Assembly (NCBI GenBank): GCA_022539475.1
Contig: VCMS01000037.1
Span: 186,001-250,000, forward strand
Direction of reading: 5' to 3'
From: Gracilaria domingensis
Lineage: Eukaryota > Rhodophyta > Florideophyceae > Gracilariales > Gracilariaceae
DNA: 64,000 nucleotides
Position 1 is the first letter of the stretch, and every line of letters starts with the position of its first letter. Shown here in pieces: positions 39,516 to 49,500 of this stretch. A program made the translations under genes and the position numbers. The notes below the pieces were generated by a model. That model saw only the letters and a program-made list of their open reading frames with translations. It searched no databases and had not been told where the DNA came from.

Positions 39516-40045
39516 GAGCACGCCCAAGCCGCTGACATACGCGAGGCGCGGGCAAAGACAGCACCGGCGCGCGGGGGATGGGGGAAGGGGAGACGGCGCG
39601 CGGCAGAAGCGCGCAGCGACGTCAGTGGGGGGGGGGGAGGGGGAGGGGGAGGGGGTTGGGGAGTGGCGGGGCGGCGGCGGCGGTGGCGGCGGCGGCGGTG
39701 GCGGCGGCGAGGGCGGCGGCGATGAGCAACGGCGGGCGTGGGGGGGGAGGCGGGGCGCGGTACATGGGGAAACAAGAAAGCACTTGCGCACGCAGCTGAC
39801 GCGCGCTGTTGCCGACTTGCGACGCGCGCGAAAAAGGGCGCGCTGGCAGCCGCGCGCGTTTTCAAAAAATCGGCCACGCATCGTTGCCCCCGTCGTCATG
39901 GCACCGCGCGCCTGCCACATCTGCGCTGCTCTCCGTCCGCCGTATTCGTCGCCCCGCAATCACCTTTCCTCTCTCCCCCCCCCCCCGTCCCCCACCGCCT
40001 TCCCCGCCCCCCATTCCTTCCTCACCCCCTCCCCCGCCCCCCACG
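39516..40045. promoter_or_regulatory. GC-rich bidirectional promoter, SMEK/MAP kinase
   Basis: 530 bp between divergent ATGs. A G-run tract at 39627-39661 (five G blocks of at least four) lies upstream of SMEK and fits a G-quadruplex; GGC repeats follow to about 39720. The right end (39978-40043) is a C-rich pyrimidine leader directly before the kinase ATG. No TATA box is visible. Confidence 0.55.
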
Positions 40046-41347
40046 ATGCAGGTCGATTCCGACGTCGCCATCGCTGACCCTCACCATGCGCAAACGCAGC
40101 CGCAGCATCCACCGCAACCGCAACAGCCCCTCCAACCCCAGTCCAACGCCCAACCGCAGCCGCAGCCTCAGCCCCACCCCCCTCCAGCCGATGATGTCAT
40201 CCAGCAAGTGCAGCCCCACCCCGCCGCCCCCGGCATGCCCGCGCCCCTGAGGCTCTACTACATCGCCGGATTCGAGTTCGAGTGCCCGCAGCGCTACACG
40301 GTCGACCGCGTCATCGGCCGCGGCGCCTACGGCATGGTCTGCGCCGCCATCGACCACGTCCGCAAGGAGATGGTCGCCATAAAGCGGATAAACGGCGTCA
40401 CGCATGACGCAACCGACTGCAAGCGCACGCTACGTGAGATGCTACTACTCCGCCATTTTAACCACGAGCACATTGTAACTCTCAAGGACGTGTACCTTCC
40501 CACCAGAGACCCGTCTGATTTTCAAGAGGTGTATTTTGTCACCGACCTCATGGAATTCGACCTTCACCAGCTCATTGCCAGCAACCAGGCCATCAGCGCT
40601 GATCACACCCAATATCTCACCTACCAGCTGCTTAGCGGGCTCAAGTACATTCATTCCGCCGGCGTCATTCACCGAGACCTCAAACCGTCCAATATTTTGT
40701 TAACTCAACAGTGTCAGCTCAAAATCTGCGACTTTGGCTTAGCGCGCGATGCACCCCGTACGGAGGAAACCCAAGAAAGGATGACCGCCTATGTTGCCAC
40801 ACGTTGGTATCGCGCACCGGAAATCTTACTTGGTGGCCGATACTCCGAGGCTGTGGACGTGTGGAGTGTTGGCTGCATCCTTGCGGAAATCGTACTGCGA
40901 AGACCGCTTTTTCCAGGAACAACCTTCCAGGAGCAGTTGGTGAGAGTGGCACAGACCATCGGCCCACCACCGGAGAGCATGGTATTCGACTTGTGCAGTC
41001 CACACGCGCGACTGTTCGTGGAGAGGCACCTGAAGCATTTACCACAGCGAAACGTGCGAGACCTGTTTCCCCACGTACCTCAACCACTAAGGGACATATT
41101 GGCACTCATGTTGGAATACGATCCACGTAAGCGAATTACTGTGCTGCAAGCATTTCAGCACCCGTACCTCATTGCACTGCATGACGAAGATGATGAACCA
41201 ACTTGTGAGAGAACATTTAGCGGTAATCTGGATCGATTCCCATTGCGTGATTTGGCGCACATGATCTGGCGAGAATCAGAATTGTACAGGGCTCGAAGAG
41301 AGGCAGAAGATAAGTCAGTAGATTTCGATCCGCAGTCCTTGACATGA
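40046..41347 (+). CDS. MAP kinase with TAY activation motif
   Basis: A 433-residue CMGC kinase. Start at the ATG at 40046; upstream codons belong to the promoter. The N-terminal 60 residues are Gln/Pro-rich. Kinase landmarks: Gly loop GRGAYGMV (residues 91-98), Lys113 in AIKRI, HRDLKPSN (209-216), DFGLAR (229-234), ATRWYRAPEILLGG and the CMGC insert GTTFQEQLVRVAQTIGPPP. The dual-phosphorylation motif, normally TEY, TPY, TGY or TDY, reads Thr247-Ala248-Tyr249 in MTAYVATRWYRAPE. Both phosphoacceptors are present but the middle residue is unusual. ERK/plant-type similarity is clear; the upstream kinase is unknown. It is a single exon. Confidence 0.95.
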   Translation: MQVDSDVAIADPHHAQTQPQHPPQPQQPLQPQSNAQPQPQPQPHPPPADDVIQQVQPHPAAPGMPAPLRLYYIAGFEFECPQRYTVDRVIGRGAYGMVCAAIDHVRKEMVAIKRINGVTHDATDCKRTLREMLLLRHFNHEHIVTLKDVYLPTRDPSDFQEVYFVTDLMEFDLHQLIASNQAISADHTQYLTYQLLSGLKYIHSAGVIHRDLKPSNILLTQQCQLKICDFGLARDAPRTEETQERMTAYVATRWYRAPEILLGGRYSEAVDVWSVGCILAEIVLRRPLFPGTTFQEQLVRVAQTIGPPPESMVFDLCSPHARLFVERHLKHLPQRNVRDLFPHVPQPLRDILALMLEYDPRKRITVLQAFQHPYLIALHDEDDEPTCERTFSGNLDRFPLRDLAHMIWRESELYRARREAEDKSVDFDPQSLT

Positions 41348-41390
41348 GCAAGAGGCGTGTGATAGCGAATGTCGTGGTTCATTCGCACCC

Positions 41391-41600
41391 TCACGGAACA
41401 AACAGCGTCCAAGAATGCTCAATGCGCCTAACTGCAACGCATCTCCTCCATTAGCAGCTCTGCGAAATACATCCAGTTCCTCAAGATGAGTAAGGATTGC
41501 TCTGATGCATATGAATACATTTGCACAAGCATATGACAAATGTTTCTCTCTGAAAATAGTACATTTCGAGAGGGCTCGCGACATTTGGACCAAAAGCAGG
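41391..41600 (-). pseudogene. SMEK-derived gene fragment
   Basis: The minus strand reads FRRAANGGDALQLGALSILG then RCLFREGAN, against FRETEVRGDVELLGALNILV then RSLFRLGAN in the SMEK gene. At DNA level 41391-41470 aligns with 38518-38605 at about three quarters identity with small gaps; similarity fades toward 41600. Only this fragment is present, with no start, rest of gene or intact continuation, so it is a relic of a partial duplication. Orientation matches the parent gene, which lies about 2.9 kb away across the MAP kinase. Confidence 0.75.
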
Positions 41601-41740
41601 AGATACGGCTAGAGAGATTTGACAGCATTGCTACAAACGGTAATAATGGGGATACTGGTGGCAACTGGCCACTGGCAAGTGATGCTAGTGAAGCATAAGA
41701 ACTTTGCCTTTGTCCTAGGCATCACTATCGTTCTATGAAT

Positions 41741-41774
41741 GGGGAAATTTGCTTTGTTTAACGCAAGTTTCCCC
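41741..41774. repeat. Hairpin with 12-bp arms
   Basis: GGGGAAATTTGC (41741-41752) pairs with GCAAGTTTCCCC (41763-41774) with one G-T wobble and a 10-nt loop. Confidence 0.75.
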
Positions 41775-42269
41775 CTTGGTCGGATCTGGGTATGTCTTTG
41801 CCGGCACACGAACGCAAAACGGACTTGGTGGCAAGCGGCACTTGATACTATGAACGCCAGTTGGCCAGCAAGCATTGGCAAAAATTTGACGGGAACCTTA
41901 TGGCTTTGGTGGTCGGTACGTGGGCTATATCTCCTGCGATGAGCGTGGATAAGAGGCTGAAAGAGCTTTGGTGCGCTTTAAGGCTTTTGGGATGGATTGT
42001 TTCAGGAAGTGGACACGCTATACAAAGAAGGAAAAGGAAGAGTATCAAGGGTAGTACTTTTTTGAAAACCTTTCAAAACCAATGAGCATTGACCCTTGAT
42101 TGATCTTCCAAGGAAAGTTCCTCTCTTTCCCCTTCCTCTTTTTAAGCAGGGAGTGTTTAACTCGCAATAGCGTTGACAGTTGGAGGGTAAAAGGGAATGT
42201 TGAGAATCGTTGTTGACAGAGAGCGCGCCGTTGCAACATCATGTTCTTGCCCACATCACGCTCACAATA

Positions 42270-42832
42270 AAAGTACTTGCGCTTACATGCCAACAGAGCA
42301 TCAAAATTGTGCACGGCAGCCGTCACACCCTCGATATGCGGTCCGTCCGTGTACGAGGTCAGTCCGTCTCAATCGTGCTATGAAGCCGTTACTGCTGCTA
42401 CCTTACTAAAAAGTCCTTCCAACTGCGAAAGTTCCCACTGTCATTATTACCGTGCCTTGCATGCGGCGGGTCACGAGTCGTTCTGCATTCCATTGCATTC
42501 TTCGGACGAAACGTGAAAGCTTGTCCTGTTGCCAATAAGAACGTCGGTTTGCATCCGCCTCGAGCCCAACGGAATGGCACGTATGTGCGCTTGATCTTCC
42601 CAGCGATCGAGAAGTGTGATCACAAGCTGCTTCCAAGAGCTAAATCTTTGCTCCTGCGCTCGGTGTTTGGTCCTGTGCCACTTTCAGATGTATTGCCACA
42701 GATTCCGCCGCTTGAGGCTGCTGCCATTTTGTTCGTGCACGGACCACAAGCAATACTTCTAACATTAGCGTGTGCCTACAGTTGGTCCGATTGAATCACG
42801 AATGCCGTCTGCTACCTTTCATTAAATTAACC
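42270..42832 (+). pseudogene. Decayed partial copy of the RING ligase gene 5' end
   Basis: It aligns by eye with about 43832-44402 of the downstream RING gene. The best block, 42528-42595 against 44094-44161, is roughly three quarters identical and both translate to PPRAQR(N/D)G(T/M)YVRL. The signal-peptide start is preserved as ATG at 42380 but reads only MKPLLLLPY before a stop, and frameshifts separate later blocks. The copy ends before the PA domain, so no RING or PA function remains. Confidence 0.85.
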
Positions 42833-42958
42833 AGAGTGTGCCAGTTCACCACTATGGTCCATCTACGTCACGCGATTACTCCTGTGTTGTAGAGCCACCG
42901 TCCTCTGTTGATCCTTGGCAAGCCTTTTGCTCGGGGAGGTTGCTCCACCCCGAGAGAT

Positions 42959-42978
42959 TGTAGACTTTCAAGTCTACA
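42959..42978. repeat. Hairpin with 9-bp arms
   Basis: TGTAGACTT and AAGTCTACA around a 2-nt loop. Confidence 0.8.
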
Positions 42979-43480
42979 CACCCTTGGTTCACGGTAGAGT
43001 TACCATTCTAACAATCTCTTTAGTTTGTTGAGCTCCTTAACGAACAATGATGGCACATTAAACTGTAACTCGGACACATTTTGACCTCTTCAATGTGCAA
43101 TGCACACTTGAGGTCCAATTCTTTTTCTTTTTTTCAAGTCTCGAGACGCAGAAGTGGCAAAAGAGTACTGCTCTCTCTAATAAGTTCGTTACCAAGATCG
43201 CAGGTACAGGTGCCCAGACTCGTAGCAAATCGTGAGATCTAAGTCTGTTGGACTTACTGTTCAGAGGACTTACTGTTCCGAGCACTTACTACAATAACGT
43301 ATGTGTTTCGTGATTGCGACAAAATCGACGCTTGGACACTCGATACCCTCGAAAATACACGCATCAGCCAGAGCGATTGTAGAAGATAAAGATTGAAGGC
43401 AGGGAGTGGAGGGAGGGAGGCGTCTCTGGCCTGCAGCTTGGTGAGGAAGCTAATCGTCGGGCTTTAAACGGACAGATATA

Positions 43481-43502
43481 CGTAGAGGCTCTACGGTAGA
43501 GC
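43481..43502. repeat. Chained palindromes, unit GTAGAG
   Basis: The sequence has the form X-G-X'-G-X, where X is GTAGAG and X' its complement. The middle arm (43489-43494) can pair with either side, each time across a single G. Confidence 0.85.
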
Positions 43503-43618
43503 ACGACTGTCTCTTCATGATTCGCAAATCCCTAAGCCATTGTTATGTCAGATAAAGCGATGTCTTTTTAACCGTTTAACCTTCTCTCTCCCTTCAACTG
43601 GGACACAAAGGCCCTCCT

Positions 43619-43638
43619 GACGGTATATGGATACCGTC
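43619..43638. repeat. Hairpin with 8-bp arms
   Basis: GACGGTAT and ATACCGTC around ATGG, upstream of the RING gene. Confidence 0.8.
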
Positions 43639-43964
43639 GGTAAATATCTACAGGCAGCAGAACTGAGGAGGCGTCTGGTTTACGACCTCGCAGCGCAATC
43701 TGCGACCGGAGCACGGAAATGAAGGGCGGTAGAGGGCGAGCCGCACTGCTTGTGATGGCGCTATGTGGGCCATTACTCTACTCCGGTTTCAATTGCGCGA
43801 TCAGCCATTGGCGCACAAGGTGACACGCGGCAACGATGCATCAGCTGCGCAGTCGCCCCCAAGCGCAACCGCCGAAAGCAGTGCGCACGGCACGCAACTC
43901 GCATCACCGTCTTCATCAGCACCCATCCGCACACGAGCTCCTCCCCTCCCCCGTCGCCCGCGCC

Positions 43965-45461
43965 ATGCTGCCGCTGCTGCTCATTCTGCCGGTCGCCACC
44001 GCCATCATCATCACCGCACCGGAGGCGTGTGGCGGCTCGCGAGTCGTCAAGCATTCCACCGCATTCTTCGGACCGAGTGCGGATGATTCTGCTGTTGCCA
44101 ATTCCAACGTACCTTTGTTTCCGCCTCGTGCGCAACGCGATGGTATGTATGTGCGCTTGACGTCGCGCGTCAGTCGGAAACAGGCGTATTCGCTGCGTTC
44201 AGCTGCAAAGTCGTTGTTTGTGGGTATGGTGTTTGGGCGTGTATCTGATGCAGTGTCGCTCTCAGATGCACCACCCCAGATTCCCCTGCTTGAGACTGCT
44301 ACAATTTCTGTTCGTGCGCAGGCTACAAGCGATGCTTGGAAGACTGACCCGCAAAAGCCTGTACCTACCGTTGGTCCCACCGAATCGCCCATGCCTTCCT
44401 CTCACATGCGCCAGGTTACAGAAAGCGCTCCTTCTTATCAGTTCATTGCGTCGGCACCGCGGGAACATTCGCAGTCATCACCGTCAGCTGAATCTTCTGT
44501 GTTTGCTTTGTTTGATGCTTGTTGCCAACTTTCAGTGCCTGCAGATCTTCAAGCTGTGAAGGGCACCATAGCCGTTGTAGCTCGTGGAGTATGCGACTTT
44601 GCGCAAAAAGTGCGTTATATGCAAGACGCTGGAGCTCTTGGAGTCATTGTGGTAAACTTCAAGGACGAAGGCGACCACCTTGCCAATATGAAACTGAACC
44701 AAAGTAAGACCAACCCTGAGATTAATATCCCTGCTGTAATGATAAGATATCGCGACTGGGCTAGAATCGCACCATGTTGGAATGAGACAAACGTTATTTT
44801 TACTTCTGAAGGAGAAGCTCAAGGCGACTACGGACATGATGCGCTCAACTGGGCAATGATGAGAGGAATGGCTCTATGGATTTTGTGTCAATGTGGCGTC
44901 AACGTTGTGAGATATAAACGCCGTGTCTCCGAATATCGCGCACGCGCCGATGCGATCGCCGCTCTCCCAGTGGAGACATATCACCGCCATGATCATCCTG
45001 AGCCTTCCTCCACCCAAGAAGAAAGTACCCCACTGCTTGCGGATACTTCCGAACCTGAAACACCACCAATTCAACATGTTGCTAACAAAGCTTCTGCCTC
45101 GCCTTCCCCATCATCTTCTGTAATGGATCATCATGCAGAGCGAGTTAACCTTATCTACCCCGAGTCGCGAGCGGGTCCTTCCTCTCCTCCTCCGCTCACA
45201 TCTGCGCCGTCCTCATCATCCACGGCAGCTCCCGAGGGTGAGGAAAGCGAAGAGGAAGAACCCATATGTGCTGTTTGCCTCGAGGAATTTGAATCTGGAC
45301 AACAAGTGCGCTTACTGGCTTGCTCTCATCTATATCATAAATCTTGCATCGACCCATGGCTTCAATCAAGTTCAAACAGCTGCCCACTGTGCAAGAGAGA
45401 AATTCCAAACTTACCACCTCCTCCCACTCAGTTGCACTACGGATCAATGCTCATTTCTTAA
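43965..45461 (+). CDS. PA-domain, transmembrane RING-H2 ubiquitin ligase
   Basis: About 498 residues, of the GRAIL/RNF13/RMR type found in endosomal and secretory membranes. I choose the ATG at 43965 because it opens a signal peptide (MLPLLLILPVATAIIIT); an in-frame ATG at 43836 would bury it. Order: signal peptide; a Ser-rich lumenal region; a protease-associated domain (AVKGTIAVVARGVCDFAQKV, LGVIVVNFKDEG, IPAVMI); one TM (about GMALWILCQCGVNVV); a cytosolic Ser/Pro-rich linker; and a C-terminal RING-H2 (ICAVCLEEF, LLACSHLYHKSCIDPWL, CPLCK), with the ligand order C-C-C-H-H-C-C-C. It likely ubiquitinates membrane or vesicle cargo. A broken copy of its 5' half lies 1.1 kb upstream. Confidence 0.92.
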   Translation: MLPLLLILPVATAIIITAPEACGGSRVVKHSTAFFGPSADDSAVANSNVPLFPPRAQRDGMYVRLTSRVSRKQAYSLRSAAKSLFVGMVFGRVSDAVSLSDAPPQIPLLETATISVRAQATSDAWKTDPQKPVPTVGPTESPMPSSHMRQVTESAPSYQFIASAPREHSQSSPSAESSVFALFDACCQLSVPADLQAVKGTIAVVARGVCDFAQKVRYMQDAGALGVIVVNFKDEGDHLANMKLNQSKTNPEINIPAVMIRYRDWARIAPCWNETNVIFTSEGEAQGDYGHDALNWAMMRGMALWILCQCGVNVVRYKRRVSEYRARADAIAALPVETYHRHDHPEPSSTQEESTPLLADTSEPETPPIQHVANKASASPSPSSSVMDHHAERVNLIYPESRAGPSSPPPLTSAPSSSSTAAPEGEESEEEEPICAVCLEEFESGQQVRLLACSHLYHKSCIDPWLQSSSNSCPLCKREIPNLPPPPTQLHYGSMLIS

Positions 45462-46562
45462 GATTTCTTTCCCGTACTTGGCAATATTGCAAAGGAAACG
45501 AACGTTGGTTTACACGCAATATCTGTCACAGTTAATAACTACCTTCGTAGATCGAACCGCGCACAATCAATGCTTTTGCCTTCATTTTTCTCTACGACGA
45601 TGCCACAAATACGTTGTCAGTCAACACGTCGAAGGTTTCCTGCATGTTTGTGCAGAAACATAGTTTGTCGACTATAACTCAACCTTTTCTGGAGCAGAAG
45701 TGTCACTTCTTAGCTTCGATTCTACCCACTGAACTGCAACAGCGGGTTGTTTTCGGGTCACGTATGCTACACGCTGGCACTCTTTCCGCTCACTCGGTTA
45801 TCACCGTTCGGTTCAAACAAATCTCGACAAAGTTACGGCTAATGCAGTGCAAACGACTATCGACTAATGAATGTGAGGTGGGAACAATAGGACTATCACA
45901 AGAGTTATATTAACTTAAGAATGTGATATAGTATTAGGTCAGCTCGGTGTCACAATTTAAGGTTACAATATTCAGATACAAACCGACATTCAACATTGTG
46001 TCAGTGATCATTCGACCTTCTAACACTCTCGATCGTTCTTTCCAAGAAGCTGAAAGAGCATACACCCAATTCACCGACGGAAGCGCAACCTTACGTCAGT
46101 CGACACATTTCGAATATGAAAATGAGTCAAGCCGAGTGATTCAGCACATACAGAAACTCCAAATGGTTTTCTTTCGCCATGACCCCCTTTCTATATATTT
46201 GTTGCAACAAGGGAGCGTAACAAAAGAAAAAGATGAATCGCCTCGCTCGGCCGACTCCTTCAAACCCCAGAATAAATCAAACTTGCTATTCTCCATTGCA
46301 TTCGAGAGGAAAGACCAATATTCATCCTGCACAGACTGACACAGCAGAACATGTAGGGGAGTGATACTCACCCATGCTGAGTAACTTGGGCGACATTCCA
46401 ATAACTTCATCGCCACCTGCAGCACATGCACGGAGGCAATAAGTCAATCTGTACGAATCCAAACGCCGATGCCATTCGACTAAGACCCCAGGAACTCAGA
46501 ACTATCCCTCCCGCTTCAAGAAAGGCTGCATGAGCTTCCTGTGCTAGTTGTTTGGGATAGCA
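45462..46562. other. Convergent 3' region of RING gene and VPS54
   Basis: 1.1 kb with no supported gene. Short open frames at 45947-46339 (+) and 46141-46431 (-) lack a credible start or homology. A GTGAGT donor-like hexamer is present on the minus strand near 46365-46370 with no partner exon that I can support. Confidence 0.45.
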
Positions 46563-49500
46563 CTATTGCTTCAAGTCTTGGTGTGCTGCTGCAGTATGTT
46601 CTCCCCTAGATTGCTCGTCCAACTGGCTATCATTTATCCTCTCCTGCTCGACATCTAGAATTTCTTCCGACCTGTAATCTTCTTTGATAACAATGTTTGG
46701 GTGTTGAGGCATATTGGATTTCAGGTTTCCTCCGTCTAAAAGTTCCTGAGAGGTGCGCTCTTGGAGCCCATTGGCACCAGTTCCATCGGCCGCTGCATGG
46801 CTGTCGTTGACTGATAAACTTTCCTTCTCTTCACTCTTTCCCTTGTCTGATCGTGCCTTCGAATACTCTTCAGGAGAATCCCCCTCATTTGTCTCACTTG
46901 TCACAACGTCGGAGCGATCTGCCAATAGCGTGACCAGGGAATCGCCAGTATGAGCAACATTTCTAGGCTGCGCATCCTCTTCCGCGCTCTCGGAAGTGGT
47001 CCCTTGCCGCAAATCTTTGGATGCAGTTGGTACCAACGGGGATTTCCCTGGTATTGTCTCAGTGGTGCTTACCGTTTCGATCTTGGATTCGTTATAATTC
47101 TCTTTCGTCTTCTCAGAGCTCGTCGAAGTAGTACCGATTTTCACAGAACCCTGCAGTGAGGAATCATCTTGTACTTCAGGGGATGGGTGCGTTCTTGACT
47201 TCTCTTGCATTGAGGTCGACATGACCTCAGATGGTGACTGCCCATTTTCCTGTAGGTTCCCAATACGATTCACAGCGCTTTCGCCGGTCGTTGCATCTTG
47301 AGATGAATTAAACGCACCCTTCTCTTCTAAGGAAACTTTTCGAACAGTTCCTGCAGATTTAGAGTCAATGTCTGACGAGTTTGTCGATTTCGGACCATTC
47401 TCTGTACGAGGAGTTATCCTTGATGAACCTTCGGAAATTTCCTTGTTCAAGGTCGAGCTGGAGTTGTCTTCAGAGTCTCTGACCTCTTTCGGTTCAACTG
47501 GGTACGTTCGCTTGGATTCAGAAGATTGCGGCTTAGCGGCAGACGAAGATTTCTTCGACTTTGGACTATTAGACGACAGCGGCGTTCCCGACTTGCGAGC
47601 TTCCTTAGACTTTGCCGCTGATGCCACCTTTGTTCCTGTGCCAAAGAAATCCTTCGCAAAGCGGTTGTAGAGTCTAGATAGGGGTTTAAAGGAGGCAGGG
47701 TTTGACTTGAACACCTCCAATGGTCTTAGTCTGTTGTGCAGACAAGACACATCGTTCGCAACCCTTACCCTTATCCACTCTTCGCCCCCATCCAAAGCCC
47801 CGTATGCTTCAGTGAGATGCGTTCCATATGCAGCACAGACACGCTGAAATATATCGAACACTTCTCTCTTTGGCAAAACAGACCAGAGAATTCGGTGCAA
47901 AACAGACGCCTCTTTCGCCAAAGTTACAGCATACATGCTTGGAATTTCGAACCGTTCCATCTCCTGCTGTTTACTCCAAGGTAGAGATTTCAAGGTCTTT
48001 TCGTGAGCGTCAAGACGATCCATCATGATCGCCAGAATCTTTGCCAGTAACTGCGCATGATGATCTCGCAGGTCCTTCTCAGATTTCTTGACAAGTGGCA
48101 GGATTAGCTTAACTTGAGTACCCGTTAGAACTTCTTCCAATGGTCGGTTTATGTGATTCGCCAATGCAGCCGCGAGGGCAATTGTACGTGAAGCAAGCGA
48201 TAGATGCCTCGCTGTGATTGACCGTAAAGCAGACCATTGCAAAGCGGCCGCACCAAGTATCGCCTTACCAACGAGTGAATTAAAGAGACGGCAAAAATCA
48301 TTTCCGCGTCGACCAAACTCAGATCCTAAAGTTGGTGATTTCTCGGTTAGCAGCGAATACGCGCACATAGAACGAACATAACGCACACCTGTAGCAACCG
48401 TCTTAAATGCTTCATCACCAATGATGATGGTTCCTTGCGGAACTTCTGATGATCCCTTTTTGGAAACCGGTGAGCTACTCGCTTTTTCCATACTCGCTGC
48501 TGTCGGAGGACCAACTACGGCCGTCAGCAACCGAGAGGCTGCTTCTGTTACCCGCACTTCTTGCCATCGATCTGACCGTATTGTTCTTGTAAGCGAATCA
48601 ACATGCGCTTTATGAAAGGCGCCAAGAAATGCAATCTGTTTCTCAGATATCTTGGCTCGCAATGCACTTCTCCGCTTTTCTACGAAAAACGTGCCCTCAA
48701 GGTCTTCAGCCAGTTGTTCCAAACATCGCACTTCCTCTCCAAAACGTAGGGCAGCCTTGAACTCGTCAAAGCAGTTTTCCGCCGTAAGCTCGTTCTCGGG
48801 AGTAATAACAATGAATGCTCGCTCTTGAAGAGTATCCCGTACTGACCAGTTACCCAACATACGATCGACAACATTGGCCACTAGTTCATCAAGATCAGCG
48901 TGCGCTTCTCGCATTTGCGTTTTCCATGCCTCCGGAGGGTTTTTTCGAAACTCTTCTGCAGATAAATCGCCTTCCTTTCCGCAGTGGATAATGTTCACCA
49001 AAAGCACAGCACGAGATGCGCTGGCCTTTGCGTATTTCGCCGCTGCGCTCAAAGAATCAACGCCTGCCAGCTCTCTAGTCAATCCGCCCTTGATTTCCCG
49101 CATGAAATATCTGCTAAGCAATGGCAGACGCCCCATTCGATTGACAAGGGAAACAACGTGGTTAAGCGTTAGTTCATTGTTGTCCATCAACGCCAGTCGG
49201 AACTGTTGCCGTAGAGCATTATCAATTTGTTCCACCGACTGCGCAAGTCGAGCACGAACGGGACCCAGAGCTTTGAAAGCAGACAGATGAGGATGAGAAA
49301 GTGCGGCCTTCGCGTTTGCAACTGTGTCAATCGCGGCTGAATATTCACCGCTATCCAGCAAAATAGATACATCCGCCGGGGCATTTGCAACGGTATGTAC
49401 GCGATTGAGGGCTTCCTTCAGTGCGTTTAGATTGGCTTGAATCTGAGTTAAGCGCTGCACAGCAAGAATAGGAGACGTAACTGTGGGTATCAGCGTAGAC

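Larger units (their letters stand above)
41348..43964. other. 2.6-kb intergenic region with gene relics
   Basis: No intact gene. From left to right: a fragment of the SMEK coding sequence, an imperfect hairpin at 41741-41774, a decayed copy of the 5' part of the downstream RING gene, a 9-bp-arm hairpin (42959-42978), chained palindromes (43481-43502) and an 8-bp-arm hairpin (43619-43638). The rest is unremarkable. Confidence 0.6.

Noticed and set aside
38703-39725. A 340-codon plus-strand open frame
   Set aside because: Antisense shadow of the SMEK N-terminal exon; no homology or start context.
41739-42085. Two overlapping short frames with Trp-rich translations, considered as a transposase relic
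   Set aside because: The translations look vaguely protein-like but match no family I can name and are frame-shifted; evidence is too thin to annotate.
45947-46339. A 130-codon ORF between the RING gene and VPS54
   Set aside because: It starts at a GTG, has no ATG near its beginning and no recognisable domain.
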